Below, in pieces: positions 24,720 through 35,140 of a stretch of 64,000 nt of DNA (positions are counted from its first letter, which is position 1; each line of letters begins with the position of its first letter). Origin of the DNA: SpSt-398 sp041752235 (lineage in GTDB: Bacteria; Bacteroidota; Bacteroidia; Chitinophagales; Chitinophagaceae); NCBI GenBank assembly GCA_041752235.1, contig JBGSHM010000023.1, positions 62,001 through 126,000 of the forward strand, given 5' to 3'. The position numbers were made by a program, and so were the translations under genes. The notes below the pieces were generated by a model. It was not told the DNA's origin. It did no database searches and saw nothing but the letters and a program-made list of their open reading frames with translations.

Positions 24720-26138
24720 ATGAGTACCAACCGACGTAAATTCCTGCGAAACATCACCTTGGGCGGTACCGCCCTCGTAGCTGGAAAATCCCTTCAGGCC
24801 AACCCGACCGACCGTGAATCTCCTTATTCAGACCAATCAGGGCCAGGAAATAAACCCGTATTTAATATGTCGGGCTACGCCGCCCCCAAACTCGATGTGG
24901 TTCGCATCGGCGTCATTGGATTGGGTATGCGGGGAGGCGATGCCGTGGAAAGATTGACATTTATTGATGGGGTAGAGATCACTGCCATTTGTGATAAATA
25001 CCCCGAGCGGGTGGAAGCAGCCCAGCAAACACTGGTAAAAAGAGGTCGCCCAAAAGCAAAATCCTATTCAGGCGAAGAAGGATACAAAGCCTTGTGTGAA
25101 AGCAATGAGGTGGACCTGGTTTACTCGCCAACACCCTGGCACATGCATACGCCCATTGCCTTGTATGCCATGAAAAATGGTAAACATGCAGCTATCGAAG
25201 TACCTGCTGCTAAAACCATTGATGAATGTTGGGCCCTGGTGGAGACCTCGGAAAAAACACGCAAGCATTGCATGATGCTGGAAAACTGTTGTTATGATTT
25301 CTTTGAATTGCTCACCCTGAATATGGCCCGCCAGGGTCTGTTTGGAGAGATCGTACACGCCGAAGGAGCTTATATCCATGACCTGAGCCGTGACTGGCTT
25401 TTTAATAAAAATGCCTACGCCGATATGTGGCGGTTGAAAGAAAATACGGGGAAAAACGGAAACCTCTACCCCACACATGGATTGGGTCCCATAGCCCAGT
25501 GTATGGATATCAACCGGGGTGATAAAATGAACCACCTGGTGTCGATGAGTACCAATGATTTTACCCTCGCTTCCTTATCGCGTGAAATGGCGGCAAAGGA
25601 TCCCTTCTTTGTCCCCTATCAGGGGGATAATTTCCGGGGAAATATGAACACCACCCTGGTGCGGACTGACAAAGGAAAATCCCTGATGATCCAGCATGAT
25701 GTATCTACGCCAAGACCTTACTCGCGTATCCATGTAGTGAGTGGTACAAAAGGTATCGCCAGCAAATGGCCATCGCCGGAAAGAATCGCCTTTGGACATA
25801 GCTGGGTAAAAAAAGAAGAACTGGAAGATCTCTATAAAAAATACTCCCCTCCTATTGTGAAGCATATTGGCGAGATCGCCAAAGAAGTAGGAGGACATGG
25901 AGGCATGGACTTTATTATGGACTGGCGGCTGATCGATTGTTTACGCAATGGCCTTCCACTGGACCAGGATGTATATGATGCAGCCACCTGGAGTTGTATT
26001 TTACCCCTTAGCCAAAAATCCTTGGCCAAACGTTCCTCCTCCGTGGATGTACCCGATTTTACCCGGGGAAATTGGAAATCAAATAAACCGGTAAGCCTGA
26101 GTTTGGAAGGTGGGGGGACAACGGGTGTGCGAAAATGA
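24720..26138 (+). CDS. Gfo/Idh/MocA family oxidoreductase, GH109-like glycosidase
   Basis: The 472-residue protein opens with a twin-arginine-type signal (TNRRKFLRNITLGGTALVAG), so it is probably exported folded with bound NAD. A Rossmann domain follows (VVRIGVIGLGMRGGDAVERL around 62-80) and then EVPAAKTIDECW. The block YPTHGLGPIAQCMDINRG is typical of the family 109 glycosidases, which cleave alpha-N-acetylgalactosamine by an NAD-dependent redox mechanism. The sugar specificity here is inferred, not shown. Confidence 0.85.
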   Translation: MSTNRRKFLRNITLGGTALVAGKSLQANPTDRESPYSDQSGPGNKPVFNMSGYAAPKLDVVRIGVIGLGMRGGDAVERLTFIDGVEITAICDKYPERVEAAQQTLVKRGRPKAKSYSGEEGYKALCESNEVDLVYSPTPWHMHTPIALYAMKNGKHAAIEVPAAKTIDECWALVETSEKTRKHCMMLENCCYDFFELLTLNMARQGLFGEIVHAEGAYIHDLSRDWLFNKNAYADMWRLKENTGKNGNLYPTHGLGPIAQCMDINRGDKMNHLVSMSTNDFTLASLSREMAAKDPFFVPYQGDNFRGNMNTTLVRTDKGKSLMIQHDVSTPRPYSRIHVVSGTKGIASKWPSPERIAFGHSWVKKEELEDLYKKYSPPIVKHIGEIAKEVGGHGGMDFIMDWRLIDCLRNGLPLDQDVYDAATWSCILPLSQKSLAKRSSSVDVPDFTRGNWKSNKPVSLSLEGGGTTGVRK

Positions 26139-26220
26139 GATTTACCGCCAGGACGCCATGACGCCAAGCAACGCGAATTCTTAGCGTAACCTGGCGCCTT
26201 AGCGTCCTGGCGGTAAATAA
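26139..26220. repeat. family B repeat, copy B5
   Basis: GATTTACCGCCAGGACGCC and GCGTCCTGGCGGTAAAT form a long hairpin that exactly fills the space between two convergent stop codons. Confidence 0.85.
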
Positions 26221-29200
26221 CTAAAGTCCTATCACCGGCAACTCCTTCTCCCGAATGAGTTTATTCAACGCCGGTAAGCCCTTCTCTTTGATATCTTTTA
26301 GTTTGTCCAATTGCTCATCACACTGACGAGCCAGGTCGGCATACACTTCTTTTACCTGTTTAGAAGGCGCAAAGTTCCCGCTACTGGCCGCATCAAACAC
26401 CCCACTCAATTTATCATTGAGCCGTATCGGATAATTCAACACATCCTGACTGCTTTTGGCCTTGGTTTGATACAGGCTTTCCTCGATGGCGGTCATCTGT
26501 TTGTTAAGACTGTCTGCCATTGGTTTTACTTCCTTCGGAGTTGATTTTCCCCAACGACCCGTCAGTTCATTCATTTGCTGACGAAGGGTGCGAATGTCTT
26601 TGATGCTTTTTTGTACATCATTGAATTTATCCTTTACCTGGTTCAGGAATTTGAATTGCGCTTCGTACTCCTCCTGAGAGCATTTGTAGTTTGGATCGGC
26701 CAACACATTAAAGGATATCTCCGAAGAGTCGTTGCCCATTTTCAAGCGGGCATAATAAGTACCTGGAGGGGCCAGAATGTTTCCGGGTGTGCCATTCCAA
26801 AGCACCATCCCTTCGGCCCGGTCGGCACCGGGGTAAAAAAGATCCCATACAAATTGGTTCAACCCCTTTTTGGTCTCCACTTTATTCTCCTTATCGGAAG
26901 AAGAATATGTTTTAATCAGTTCATGGTCTTTATCAAAGATGGTCAAACTTGCTTTGACGGTATCACTTGCTTCTTTAATGAAATAAGAGATCACAGCGCC
27001 AGATGGTGGGTTGGCACCTGCCTGTACTGGGAGACCAAAATTGCCCCGGAAACGTCCGCCGGCGATCCGCCACACCGATTCAGATTCAAAGAGATGAATA
27101 TTCTTTTCGGGTGATTTTTCCTGATACTGTTGCACAACGCCCAGATCATCCAATACCCAAAAAGCGCGTCCTTGTGTAGCCACGATCAGGTCATTGTCTT
27201 TGACGGTAAGATCGGTAATGGGAACGATAGGCAGATTCAGTTGAAAAGGTTTCCAGTTGTTTCCTTCATCAAAGGAGATATACATGCCATACTCTGTTCC
27301 TGCATAAAGCAGGCCTTTTCTTTTTTTATCCGAACGGATAGCGCGTGTAAAATGAAGTGCATCGATGCCCTGGGTGATCTTCTGCCAGGTTTTGCCATAA
27401 TCAGTGGTCTTGTAGATATAAGGACTGAAATCATCCAGCTTGTATCTTGTTCCCGCGAAATAGGCGGTTCCTTTTTGAAAAGGATCAGTCTCGATACAAT
27501 TCCACATGATCCATTGCGGGGCGTCTTTGGGTGTTACATTTTCCCAGTTCTTTCTTCCATCGCGACTTACATGGATCAGTCCATCATCGCTACCGGTCCA
27601 CAACAGATCTTTTTCCAGTACACTTTCCGCAGCGGTAAAGATGGTGCAATAGTATTCAACGGAGGTATTGTCTTTCGTAATAGGGCCACCGCTGGAGCCT
27701 TGCCGACTTTTGTCATTGGTGGTAAGATCGGGAGAGATCATTTCCCAACTCTGACCTTCATTCTCTGTAACAAACAAATGGTTCCCGGCGGTATAAAGCC
27801 GCTTGGGATTATGAGGGGAGAAGAAAATAGGGAAATTCCATTGAAAGCGATACCTCAATACATCGGCCCCGGCACCCATGGGGTTATCGGGCCAAACGGA
27901 AATGGCTCTGTTTTCACCGGTGCGGTGATCAAGACGGGAGAGGTATCCTCCATAATTTCCTCCATAAACAATATCCGGGTTCTGGGGATCGGCTACTACA
28001 TATCCACTCTCACTTCCGGCGGTGGACTCCCAATCATCATCCGTAATGGCCGCCCCATAGGTGCGGTGTTTGATGCGGATGGTGGAATTATCCTGTTGTG
28101 CCCCGAGAATGCGATAAGGAAATGAATTATCTGTTGATACCCGATAGATCTGTGCGGTGGGTTGATTATTATAGGTACTCCAGGTTTCCCCGGCATTGAA
28201 GCTGACCTGTCCACCGCCATCGTCTGCCACGATCATGCGCTGTCCATTTGCCGGATCAATCCACAGGTCATGGTGGTCACCATGTGGTGTACGCAAGGAA
28301 CGGAAGCTACGCCCTCCATCACTGCTGACCATAAAGCCCACATTGGGGCAATAGACCTTGTTCTCATTCTGTGGGTCAACAAATACTTTGGAATAGTACC
28401 AGGCCCGTTGGCGGATATTATTATCATTGCTGCGCAATGACCAGCTTTCACCACCATCTTCGCTGGCAAATAACCCGCCTTGTGCATTTTCTACCAGCGT
28501 ATATATTTTTTCCGGATTGGATGGAGCGATCGCTACACCTACAATACCCCACACTCCTTTTGGCAATCCTTTATTCTCGCGCAAAGCGCTCCAGGATTCT
28601 CCACCATCTGTACTCTTCCACAAACCACTTCCCTCTCCACCGCTTTCAAGACTATGCGGCGTACGAATCACGCGCCAGGTACCCGCATAAAAAACGGAAG
28701 GGTTCCCGGGTTCCATCACCAGGTCACTGGCACCCGTTTGGTCATTGACATACAATACCTGTTTCCAGGTTTGGCCTCCATTGGTGGATTTAAATACCCC
28801 TCTTTCTTTATTGGGTCCGAATAAGTGGCCCATTACAGCCACCCACAAGGTATTGGGATCACGAGGATGGATCACAATACGAATGATATGCCTTCCATCT
28901 TTTAATCCAATATTTTTCCAGGTACGGCCTGCATCATCACTGCGCCACATTCCACCCAATCCTTCACTCACATTGCCACGCATAGTATTCTCTCCTTCGC
29001 CTACATACACAATATTTTCATCCGACGGGGCTACGGCTACTGAACCGATGGTGCTGCCAAAAAATTTATCGGATACATTCTTCCAGTTGCTGCCCCCGTC
29101 GGTGGACTTCCAAACACCTCCTCCGGTGGCGCCCATATAAAACGTATTTTTCTGGGCATAGCTCCCGGCTACGGCACCACTTCTTCCACCGCGCCAGGGC

Positions 29201-29340
29201 CCGATCAGGCGATACTTAAGCGCTGCATAGGTCGGCTCAGTGGTAGTGGTAACTGGGGATTTAACAGGGGTTTTCTTCTTTTGGGAGAATACGAGAAAAG
29301 AGAAAAAGCAGGCTACAAGCGTAGCAAGGAAACGTGGCAT
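26221..29340 (-). CDS. secreted Asp-box (BNR/sortilin-like) repeat protein, copy 1
   Basis: The 1039-residue protein has a signal peptide (MPRFLATLVACFFSFLVFSQ) and then a large beta-propeller region to about residue 700 with many Asp-box turns such as STDGGSNWKN, SDDAGRTWKN, STNGGQTWKQ and SEDGGESWSL. The C-terminal ~330 residues form an Ig-like part and a helical segment. These sortilin-like propellers are usually called glycosyl hydrolases in databases, but no catalytic residues can be pointed to. No lipobox or type IX sorting domain is seen, so the final location is probably periplasmic. It is a paralogue of the next protein in the operon direction. Confidence 0.8.
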   Translation of the reverse strand: MPRFLATLVACFFSFLVFSQKKKTPVKSPVTTTTEPTYAALKYRLIGPWRGGRSGAVAGSYAQKNTFYMGATGGGVWKSTDGGSNWKNVSDKFFGSTIGSVAVAPSDENIVYVGEGENTMRGNVSEGLGGMWRSDDAGRTWKNIGLKDGRHIIRIVIHPRDPNTLWVAVMGHLFGPNKERGVFKSTNGGQTWKQVLYVNDQTGASDLVMEPGNPSVFYAGTWRVIRTPHSLESGGEGSGLWKSTDGGESWSALRENKGLPKGVWGIVGVAIAPSNPEKIYTLVENAQGGLFASEDGGESWSLRSNDNNIRQRAWYYSKVFVDPQNENKVYCPNVGFMVSSDGGRSFRSLRTPHGDHHDLWIDPANGQRMIVADDGGGQVSFNAGETWSTYNNQPTAQIYRVSTDNSFPYRILGAQQDNSTIRIKHRTYGAAITDDDWESTAGSESGYVVADPQNPDIVYGGNYGGYLSRLDHRTGENRAISVWPDNPMGAGADVLRYRFQWNFPIFFSPHNPKRLYTAGNHLFVTENEGQSWEMISPDLTTNDKSRQGSSGGPITKDNTSVEYYCTIFTAAESVLEKDLLWTGSDDGLIHVSRDGRKNWENVTPKDAPQWIMWNCIETDPFQKGTAYFAGTRYKLDDFSPYIYKTTDYGKTWQKITQGIDALHFTRAIRSDKKRKGLLYAGTEYGMYISFDEGNNWKPFQLNLPIVPITDLTVKDNDLIVATQGRAFWVLDDLGVVQQYQEKSPEKNIHLFESESVWRIAGGRFRGNFGLPVQAGANPPSGAVISYFIKEASDTVKASLTIFDKDHELIKTYSSSDKENKVETKKGLNQFVWDLFYPGADRAEGMVLWNGTPGNILAPPGTYYARLKMGNDSSEISFNVLADPNYKCSQEEYEAQFKFLNQVKDKFNDVQKSIKDIRTLRQQMNELTGRWGKSTPKEVKPMADSLNKQMTAIEESLYQTKAKSSQDVLNYPIRLNDKLSGVFDAASSGNFAPSKQVKEVYADLARQCDEQLDKLKDIKEKGLPALNKLIREKELPVIGL

Positions 29341-29379
29341 AGGTAGTTAGTTTTGGAGGCGTGAATATACGAAACGCGG

Positions 29380-29493
29380 GGTATTTCACCGCCAAGACAG
29401 AAAGGCGCCAAGGACCGCCAGGATTATTTCTACAAGCTATTTGTGATAATCCTTGCGTACCTCAGCGCCTTTGCGTCCTGGCGGTGAATAAAA
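29380..29493. repeat. family B repeat, copy B6
   Basis: CACCGCCAAGACAGAAAGGC and GCGCCTTTGCGTCCTGGCGG are the arms. It separates the two Asp-box protein genes. Confidence 0.8.
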
Positions 29494-32400
29494 CTAAAAC
29501 GCCTTTCCCGTTGCCAGCGACAATCCTTCCTTCAGCAACGCCTGTTCCGCCTTTTTCTCCATGGCCGTTTCTACAGCCGCATGATCCGACTTGGATTTAT
29601 CCAGGTCCTTCTTCAGGTTCACGATCCGTTGTAATTCGAGGTTACTGGGTGGTGCATCCTGTGTACAAAGACTGATATATACGTTGCTGATATTTTCGCG
29701 TAAGCGTTTGATATCGGCGAATACGGATACTTTACCTGTGGGCACAAGTTTACCTTTTTCCACTTCCAGTTTATCATAGTATTGCTGAAGCAGGGCCTTT
29801 GTTTTGGCGTTCTTCACTTTTTGCATCCAGTCTGTTAGTACTGCCTGCTTTTTCTCCATCACATCCACCAGGTTGGCAAGTTCTTCGTGCATACGGAAGA
29901 GTTCCGTGGCTGCTTTGTAATTGTCTTCGCGGTCTTTCAAGGTGTAATTCTTGTCATCGGCATCATGTACCACCTTGATCGTATCCTGATAAACGTTTTC
30001 ACCTACCGTTAATTTAACCAGGTAATTGCCAGGTAACACCTGAGGCGCCAGCAGCACAGACTGATCCATCTTGGTGGATTTTCCCACCCGTGGAGGAGTG
30101 AGTCGTTGATTCCAATACACCTGATTCAAGCCTTTTCGTTTTGACGCAGGCAGGTTCTGGATCAGTTCTCCTTTTTCGGTGAAGATCTCCACCTTAACCT
30201 GTCCCTTGGTTACCCGGTCTTTGAAATAATACTGTATCGGCGGAATGGGCGCCGGATTGGGTGCCACCCAACCAAAGTTGGAAGGCGACCCTCCGTCTTG
30301 CATCCCTCCAGAAGTCAGTTTCATGACTGGTGACTTGAATAATACGGCGTCCTTGCTTGCAATAGCCGATGTCATTTCGCGGATGGGCGTGATATCATCG
30401 ATCACCATGATCCCCCGACCGTGGGTGCCAATCACCAGGTCATTGGTGGATGGATGGATCTGAATATCCCTTACCAATGCATACCAGGGAATATTGTTCT
30501 TCATTCTGAACCATTCACCGCCGCCATTTACTGTTGCGAACATTCCCATTTCTGTTCCAAGAAACAGCAGATCAGGATTTACTTTATCCTGCCTGATCTT
30601 ATGCGCGAAACCAGAAAACTCAGTACTCTGCATCATAGTCCAGGTTTTACCCATATCACTCGATTTGCCCAGATAGGTCTTGTGGTCACCATACATATGG
30701 TTATCAAATGTGGCAAAAATGATATTCTTGTCAATGGGCGAAGGCTCAATGCTGCTCACCCAGGTTTGGGCAGGTATTCCGGCTTGGGCGTAGTTGGCAG
30801 ACACATTGGTCCAGGATTTACCACCGTTCAACGTGTACTGCAGGTTGCCATCATCGGTTCCGACCCAGATCATATTTTCATCGAGTGGAGATTCAGCGAT
30901 CGTAAAAATGGTACAATGGTTTTCAGCCGATGTATTATCCGCACTCAGGCCACCACTTTGTTCTTGCTGTTGTTTCTTTTTGTCATTGGTGGTCAGATCG
31001 GGTGAGATACGTGTCCAGTTTCTTCCCTGGTCAGTGGATTTAAAAAGATACTGGGCACCCATGTATAAGTTATGGCCGTTGGCTGCACCGGTAAGCAAGG
31101 GTGTATTCCAGTTCCACCGAAGGGGTTCGTCATCTGAAGAAGGTTGCGGTTGAATCTTAACCGATTTACCCGTACGAATGGTGATACGGGCGGCATTGCC
31201 ACCCTGGTATTCCGCATAGGCGATTTCCGGGTCAAACGGATCGGCCTGTGTCCAGAATCCATCGCCAAAAAAGAGGTCACGCCAGTTATGGTTACCAATG
31301 CCTCCAAAGGATTGTGATGGCCCGCTCCAACTTCCATTATCCTGTAGTCCTCCGTAAATATTGTATGGATTTTGGTTATCTACGGAAACGTGGTAGAATT
31401 GACCCACGGGGAGGTTTCCAAAAAATCGCCAGGTAGCGCCTTTGTCGAGGCTGCTGTAAACACCACCGTCTGTTCCGAGGTAGAGCTCGCTGGTGTTGTT
31501 TGGATTGATCCATAGTGCATGGTGATCACTGTGTACCCATCCCCCTACATCACTTGCATCAGCAAAAGAAAATCCTCCATCGGTAGAATAGGAGAATCCC
31601 AATGCCGGGCGATAAACACGCTTGGGGTCTTTGGGGTCGATCTCCAGAGTAGAAAAATAAAAGGGCCGGGATACTACATTGAGTGTGGCGCTTTGTTGTT
31701 TCCAATTTTCTCCACCGTCCGTGGAGAGGTATAGTCCAGTTTCTTTGGCTTCCACGATCGCCACCAGATTCTGGGGAGCAGAGGCGGCCAATGCCAGCGC
31801 TGTCCGTCCAAAAGGCTTTACGGGTAATCCCTTGGATAATTCCTTCCAGGTTTTGCCACCGTCTGTAGATTTAAAGATCCCTGATCCATTGCCTCCTGAA
31901 TTAAAGGCATAGGGCTTGCGACGAAATTCCCAGGTACTGGCATAGATCGTTTCCGGTTGGGTAGGATCGATCTCAATATCCGCACATCCTGTTTTTTCAT
32001 TGATATACAAAACCAGGTTCCAGGTATTTCCACCATCGGTACTCTTATACAACCCGCGGTGTTTACTGTCACTCCACAAGGGTCCCGGCGCAGCTACATA
32101 TATGGTATTAGAATTAGCCGGATCAATGGCGATACCCGCAATATGCTCCGTACTATCAAGACCTATCTTTTTCCAGTTATCGCCCCCATCGGTGCTTTTA
32201 TACAAACCATCCCCAATGGAAACGGAATTCCGCATATTGCTTTCCCCGGTACCGGCATAAATGGTTTTCGGGTTTTTTTGATCGATGGCAATGGCACCAA
32301 TGCTCTGACAATATTTATCAAAAATGGGTTTGAAGGAAGCCCCCGCATTCGTGGTCTTCCAGATTCCACCGCCGGCAGTACCAACATAAATAGTAGAAGG

Positions 32401-32556
32401 TTCTTTGTTCACTCCCTGAATAGAGGTGATACGGCCACTCATGGTTCCGGGTCCAAGATGACGGGCTTCCATTACACCAAAGGTGGCGGAGTTGATCTGG
32501 CCGTGCAGGGCGATGGAGCTTATCCCCAATACGGCAAGCGTTAAGAATTTTCGCAT
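29494..32556 (-). CDS. secreted Asp-box (BNR/sortilin-like) repeat protein, copy 2
   Basis: The 1020-residue protein starts at MRKFLTLAVLGISSIALHGQ, a clear signal peptide; a start 12 codons upstream would spoil it. It has the same plan as copy 1: repeated Asp boxes (TTNAGASFKP, STDGGDNWKK, STDGGNTWNL, STDGGENWKQ, STDQGRNWTR), then a helical C-terminal part. The two are diverged tandem paralogues. A hairpin (32573-32599) stands 17 bp before the start codon, so expression depends on read-through or on a promoter inside the upstream gene. Function unknown. Confidence 0.8.
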   Translation of the reverse strand: MRKFLTLAVLGISSIALHGQINSATFGVMEARHLGPGTMSGRITSIQGVNKEPSTIYVGTAGGGIWKTTNAGASFKPIFDKYCQSIGAIAIDQKNPKTIYAGTGESNMRNSVSIGDGLYKSTDGGDNWKKIGLDSTEHIAGIAIDPANSNTIYVAAPGPLWSDSKHRGLYKSTDGGNTWNLVLYINEKTGCADIEIDPTQPETIYASTWEFRRKPYAFNSGGNGSGIFKSTDGGKTWKELSKGLPVKPFGRTALALAASAPQNLVAIVEAKETGLYLSTDGGENWKQQSATLNVVSRPFYFSTLEIDPKDPKRVYRPALGFSYSTDGGFSFADASDVGGWVHSDHHALWINPNNTSELYLGTDGGVYSSLDKGATWRFFGNLPVGQFYHVSVDNQNPYNIYGGLQDNGSWSGPSQSFGGIGNHNWRDLFFGDGFWTQADPFDPEIAYAEYQGGNAARITIRTGKSVKIQPQPSSDDEPLRWNWNTPLLTGAANGHNLYMGAQYLFKSTDQGRNWTRISPDLTTNDKKKQQQEQSGGLSADNTSAENHCTIFTIAESPLDENMIWVGTDDGNLQYTLNGGKSWTNVSANYAQAGIPAQTWVSSIEPSPIDKNIIFATFDNHMYGDHKTYLGKSSDMGKTWTMMQSTEFSGFAHKIRQDKVNPDLLFLGTEMGMFATVNGGGEWFRMKNNIPWYALVRDIQIHPSTNDLVIGTHGRGIMVIDDITPIREMTSAIASKDAVLFKSPVMKLTSGGMQDGGSPSNFGWVAPNPAPIPPIQYYFKDRVTKGQVKVEIFTEKGELIQNLPASKRKGLNQVYWNQRLTPPRVGKSTKMDQSVLLAPQVLPGNYLVKLTVGENVYQDTIKVVHDADDKNYTLKDREDNYKAATELFRMHEELANLVDVMEKKQAVLTDWMQKVKNAKTKALLQQYYDKLEVEKGKLVPTGKVSVFADIKRLRENISNVYISLCTQDAPPSNLELQRIVNLKKDLDKSKSDHAAVETAMEKKAEQALLKEGLSLATGKAF

Positions 32557-32572
32557 AAGCAATAGGTTTATA

Positions 32573-32599
32573 AAAACCCCGATCGTTGACATCGGGGTT
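32573..32599 (-). terminator. intrinsic terminator or attenuator between LolA-like and Asp-box genes
   Basis: AACCCCGAT (32575-32583) pairs with ATCGGGGTT (32591-32599). Read leftward the stem is followed by TTTTTA. It is only 17 bp from the next start codon, so it may act as an attenuator. Confidence 0.7.
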
Positions 32600-32619
32600 G
32601 GAAAGTAATTAATTTACGA

Positions 32620-33336
32620 TTAGGATGGCTTCTTGAAGACGGAATCTTCAACAGGCTTGTTCACATCTACATTGGTAATGGTCATTTCACCAAAGGGAAG
32701 CGTAAGGCTTTTGGCAATAACGATGCCTTCGGGAAGTTTCTCATAGTTTGCAAAACCGGTGGGTACTTCCACTTCCTGGCCATTTACATCCTGTTTGGAA
32801 ACTACACGGATCACATAATAAGTGGCCGGATCGATATAATAGGTTTGTGTGCTACCATTCTTGGTATCTACTTTTAATTTGAAACACTCCACGCCTTCAA
32901 CATCTTCTTTGCCCAGCAACTCTACCTTGTGGCCTTTGGCCTGGTAGTCCAGCAAGGGACCAGCGGGGTCCAGATCATCCTGCGACTTGGTCAACTCGTC
33001 GGCTGTCATGGCTTCGGGGGCCATCATACCATTGAAGGGCATATAGTTCCAACCCTCTGAAGGGGTAATGATCTGGTATCCGGACATGCCCATGGCCGTG
33101 ATGCTGATATCCTGACGGCTTCCTTTGTCTTTTACAACAGTCATGACCAATGCCACATCCGTTCCTTGTACGGTCATGGAGCCTTCCTGGCGCATGGAGG
33201 TAACCTTTCTCCAGGCATCGGCACCACCGATCGCTTCCACATGCTTGTTGATTACTTCATCGGCTGTTTGAGCAAAACTGAGAGAGGATAGACCGAGAAA
33301 CAGGGTGATCAAAAAATAAATAGGGCGCAATTTCAT
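32620..33336 (-). CDS. exported LolA-like protein (outer membrane lipoprotein-sorting fold)
   Basis: The 238-residue protein has a signal peptide ending FAQ (residue ~23) and then the pattern TADEVINKHVEAIGGADAWRKVTSMRQEGSM common to Bacteroidota LolA/LolB-fold proteins. There is no lipobox. These periplasmic half-barrels bind lipid tails, but this branch is not shown to be a true LolA. A -7 box CAAATTTA (33384-33391; TAAATTTG on the minus strand) lies about 50 bp upstream. Confidence 0.7.
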   Translation of the reverse strand: MKLRPIYFLITLFLGLSSLSFAQTADEVINKHVEAIGGADAWRKVTSMRQEGSMTVQGTDVALVMTVVKDKGSRQDISITAMGMSGYQIITPSEGWNYMPFNGMMAPEAMTADELTKSQDDLDPAGPLLDYQAKGHKVELLGKEDVEGVECFKLKVDTKNGSTQTYYIDPATYYVIRVVSKQDVNGQEVEVPTGFANYEKLPEGIVIAKSLTLPFGEMTITNVDVNKPVEDSVFKKPS

Positions 33337-33383
33337 TTGATTTTAATTTAGATGTTTGTTTGGATAATGAGTTTTTGGTTTGG

Positions 33384-33391
33384 CAAATTTA
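33384..33391 (-). promoter_or_regulatory. -7 box for the LolA-like gene
   Basis: TAAATTTG on the minus strand matches TAnnTTTG. No matching -33 box was found. Confidence 0.35.
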
Positions 33392-33458
33392 TGACCGGAA
33401 AGTTACCGTTATTCTCCATTGGTGTAAAATTTACCCCTTGGACCAAATTAGTCGCAGT

Positions 33459-35123
33459 ATGACGCAGAAAATTACAGGAAGGGTTGCTGATTTTACCCGG
33501 AAAATCTTTTCCCCGGCGGAAATCACCCTGGAAAATGGGCGGATATCCGCTATTGAGCGGCTGGAAGTCAAGGAGGAAGGCCTGCCTTTTATCCTTCCGG
33601 GCTTTACGGATAGCCATGTCCATATTGAGAGTTCCCTGCTCCTGCCGGCAGAATTTGCACGTTTGGCCGTGGTCCACGGAACGGTGGCCACCATCTCCGA
33701 TCCGCATGAGATTGCCAATGTTTGTGGCATTGAAGGCGTGGATTATATGATTGAAAACGGTCGGACCGTCCCTTTTAAATTCAATTTCGGGGCTCCCAGT
33801 TGTGTTCCTGCCACGGTATTTGAAACGGCCGGCGCTCACCTGGATGCCACAGCCGTTGAGGCGTTGCTGAAACGCCCGGAGATCAAATACCTGAGTGAGA
33901 TGATGAATTTTCCGGGTGTCCTGAATAAGGATCCGGAGGTGATGGACAAGATCGCTGCGGCAAAAAAATACGGAAAACCAGTTGATGGCCATGCCCCCGG
34001 GCTAAGGGGTGATACCGCTCGTCAATACGCCGCGGCAGGTATCAGTACCGATCATGAATGTTTTACACAAGAAGAAGCCCTGGATAAACTTCATCTCGGG
34101 ATGAAGATCCTTATCCGCGAAGGAAGTGCCGCCCGCAATTTCGAAGCACTGATCGAACTGCTACACGATTACCCCGACCAGATCATGTTTTGCAGCGATG
34201 ACAAACATCCCGACAGCTTGGTAGAAGGGCATATCAATCAACTCTGTGCCCGAGCCGTTGCCAAAGGAATTGATATATTTAAAGTTCTTCAGGCGGCCTG
34301 TGTCAATCCTGTAAAGCATTATGGTTTAGATGTTGGTCTTTTGCAGGTCGGAGACCCCGCCGATCTGATCATTGTGGAAAACCTGGAACATTTTAAAGTC
34401 AGAGAAACCTATATCAACGGTGCCTGTGTGGCCCGGAATGGCGTATCCCTCATTGAACCAAAGCCTCATACGGCGATCAACCGATTCACGATTGGCGAAA
34501 AATCACTGAGTGAATTTGCCTATCCACTACTCAAATTTGGCGAGGAGGAAAACTTTGAGCAGGTATATGTCATCGAGGCTTTGGATGGACAACTGATCAC
34601 GAATAAACGCATTCACCCCATTACTGATGTAGCCGGAAATGATGGCCTGCTGCACAGCCATGTAGAAAAAGATCTGTTGAAGATTGTCGTGGTGAATCGT
34701 TACCAGCCCATGCCAATTGCCAAATCCTTTATCAAAAACTTTGGGTTAAAAAAAGGCGCCCTCGCTTCTTCGGTTGCACATGACAGCCATAATATTGTTG
34801 CCGTTGGAGTGGATGATGAAAGTCTTTGCGACGCGGTGAACAGGGTCATCCAGTGTCGTGGAGGATTGTCCATTTCGTATCCTGGTAACAAGGAACAGGA
34901 AGGATCGGTATTGCCCTTGCCCGTAGCAGGATTAATGAGTACCGGGGATGGATATGAAGTGGCCGAAGCCTATACCCAACTTGATCGAATGAGTAAAGAA
35001 GTACTAGGAGCTACGCTTCGATCTCCTTTTATGACGCTTTCCTTCATGGCCTTACTGGTAATACCCGAACTTAAATTAAGTGATAAAGGTTTGTTTGATG
35101 CAGGGAAATGGGGGTTGATTTAG
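33459..35123 (+). CDS. ade: adenine deaminase
   Basis: The 554-residue amidohydrolase converts adenine to hypoxanthine and ammonia. Metal-binding motifs are PGFTDSHVHIESS (around 60), then GHAPGL, the catalytic STDHE and FCSDDKHPD. The C-terminal region has the adenine deaminase blocks VAHDSHNIVAVG and LPLPVAGLMS. The ATG at 33459 (MTQKITGRV) is preferred to an earlier in-frame TTG at 33360. Length is normal. It works in purine salvage, as does upp (for pyrimidines) a few kb away. Confidence 0.94.
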   Translation: MTQKITGRVADFTRKIFSPAEITLENGRISAIERLEVKEEGLPFILPGFTDSHVHIESSLLLPAEFARLAVVHGTVATISDPHEIANVCGIEGVDYMIENGRTVPFKFNFGAPSCVPATVFETAGAHLDATAVEALLKRPEIKYLSEMMNFPGVLNKDPEVMDKIAAAKKYGKPVDGHAPGLRGDTARQYAAAGISTDHECFTQEEALDKLHLGMKILIREGSAARNFEALIELLHDYPDQIMFCSDDKHPDSLVEGHINQLCARAVAKGIDIFKVLQAACVNPVKHYGLDVGLLQVGDPADLIIVENLEHFKVRETYINGACVARNGVSLIEPKPHTAINRFTIGEKSLSEFAYPLLKFGEEENFEQVYVIEALDGQLITNKRIHPITDVAGNDGLLHSHVEKDLLKIVVVNRYQPMPIAKSFIKNFGLKKGALASSVAHDSHNIVAVGVDDESLCDAVNRVIQCRGGLSISYPGNKEQEGSVLPLPVAGLMSTGDGYEVAEAYTQLDRMSKEVLGATLRSPFMTLSFMALLVIPELKLSDKGLFDAGKWGLI

Positions 35124-35140
35124 CTATTAGCTATTAGTCT
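35121..35140. repeat. family C repeat, short copy C4
   Basis: TAGCTATTAGCTATTAGTC lies between the ade and ATP-grasp gene stop codons and includes both stop regions. Confidence 0.5.
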
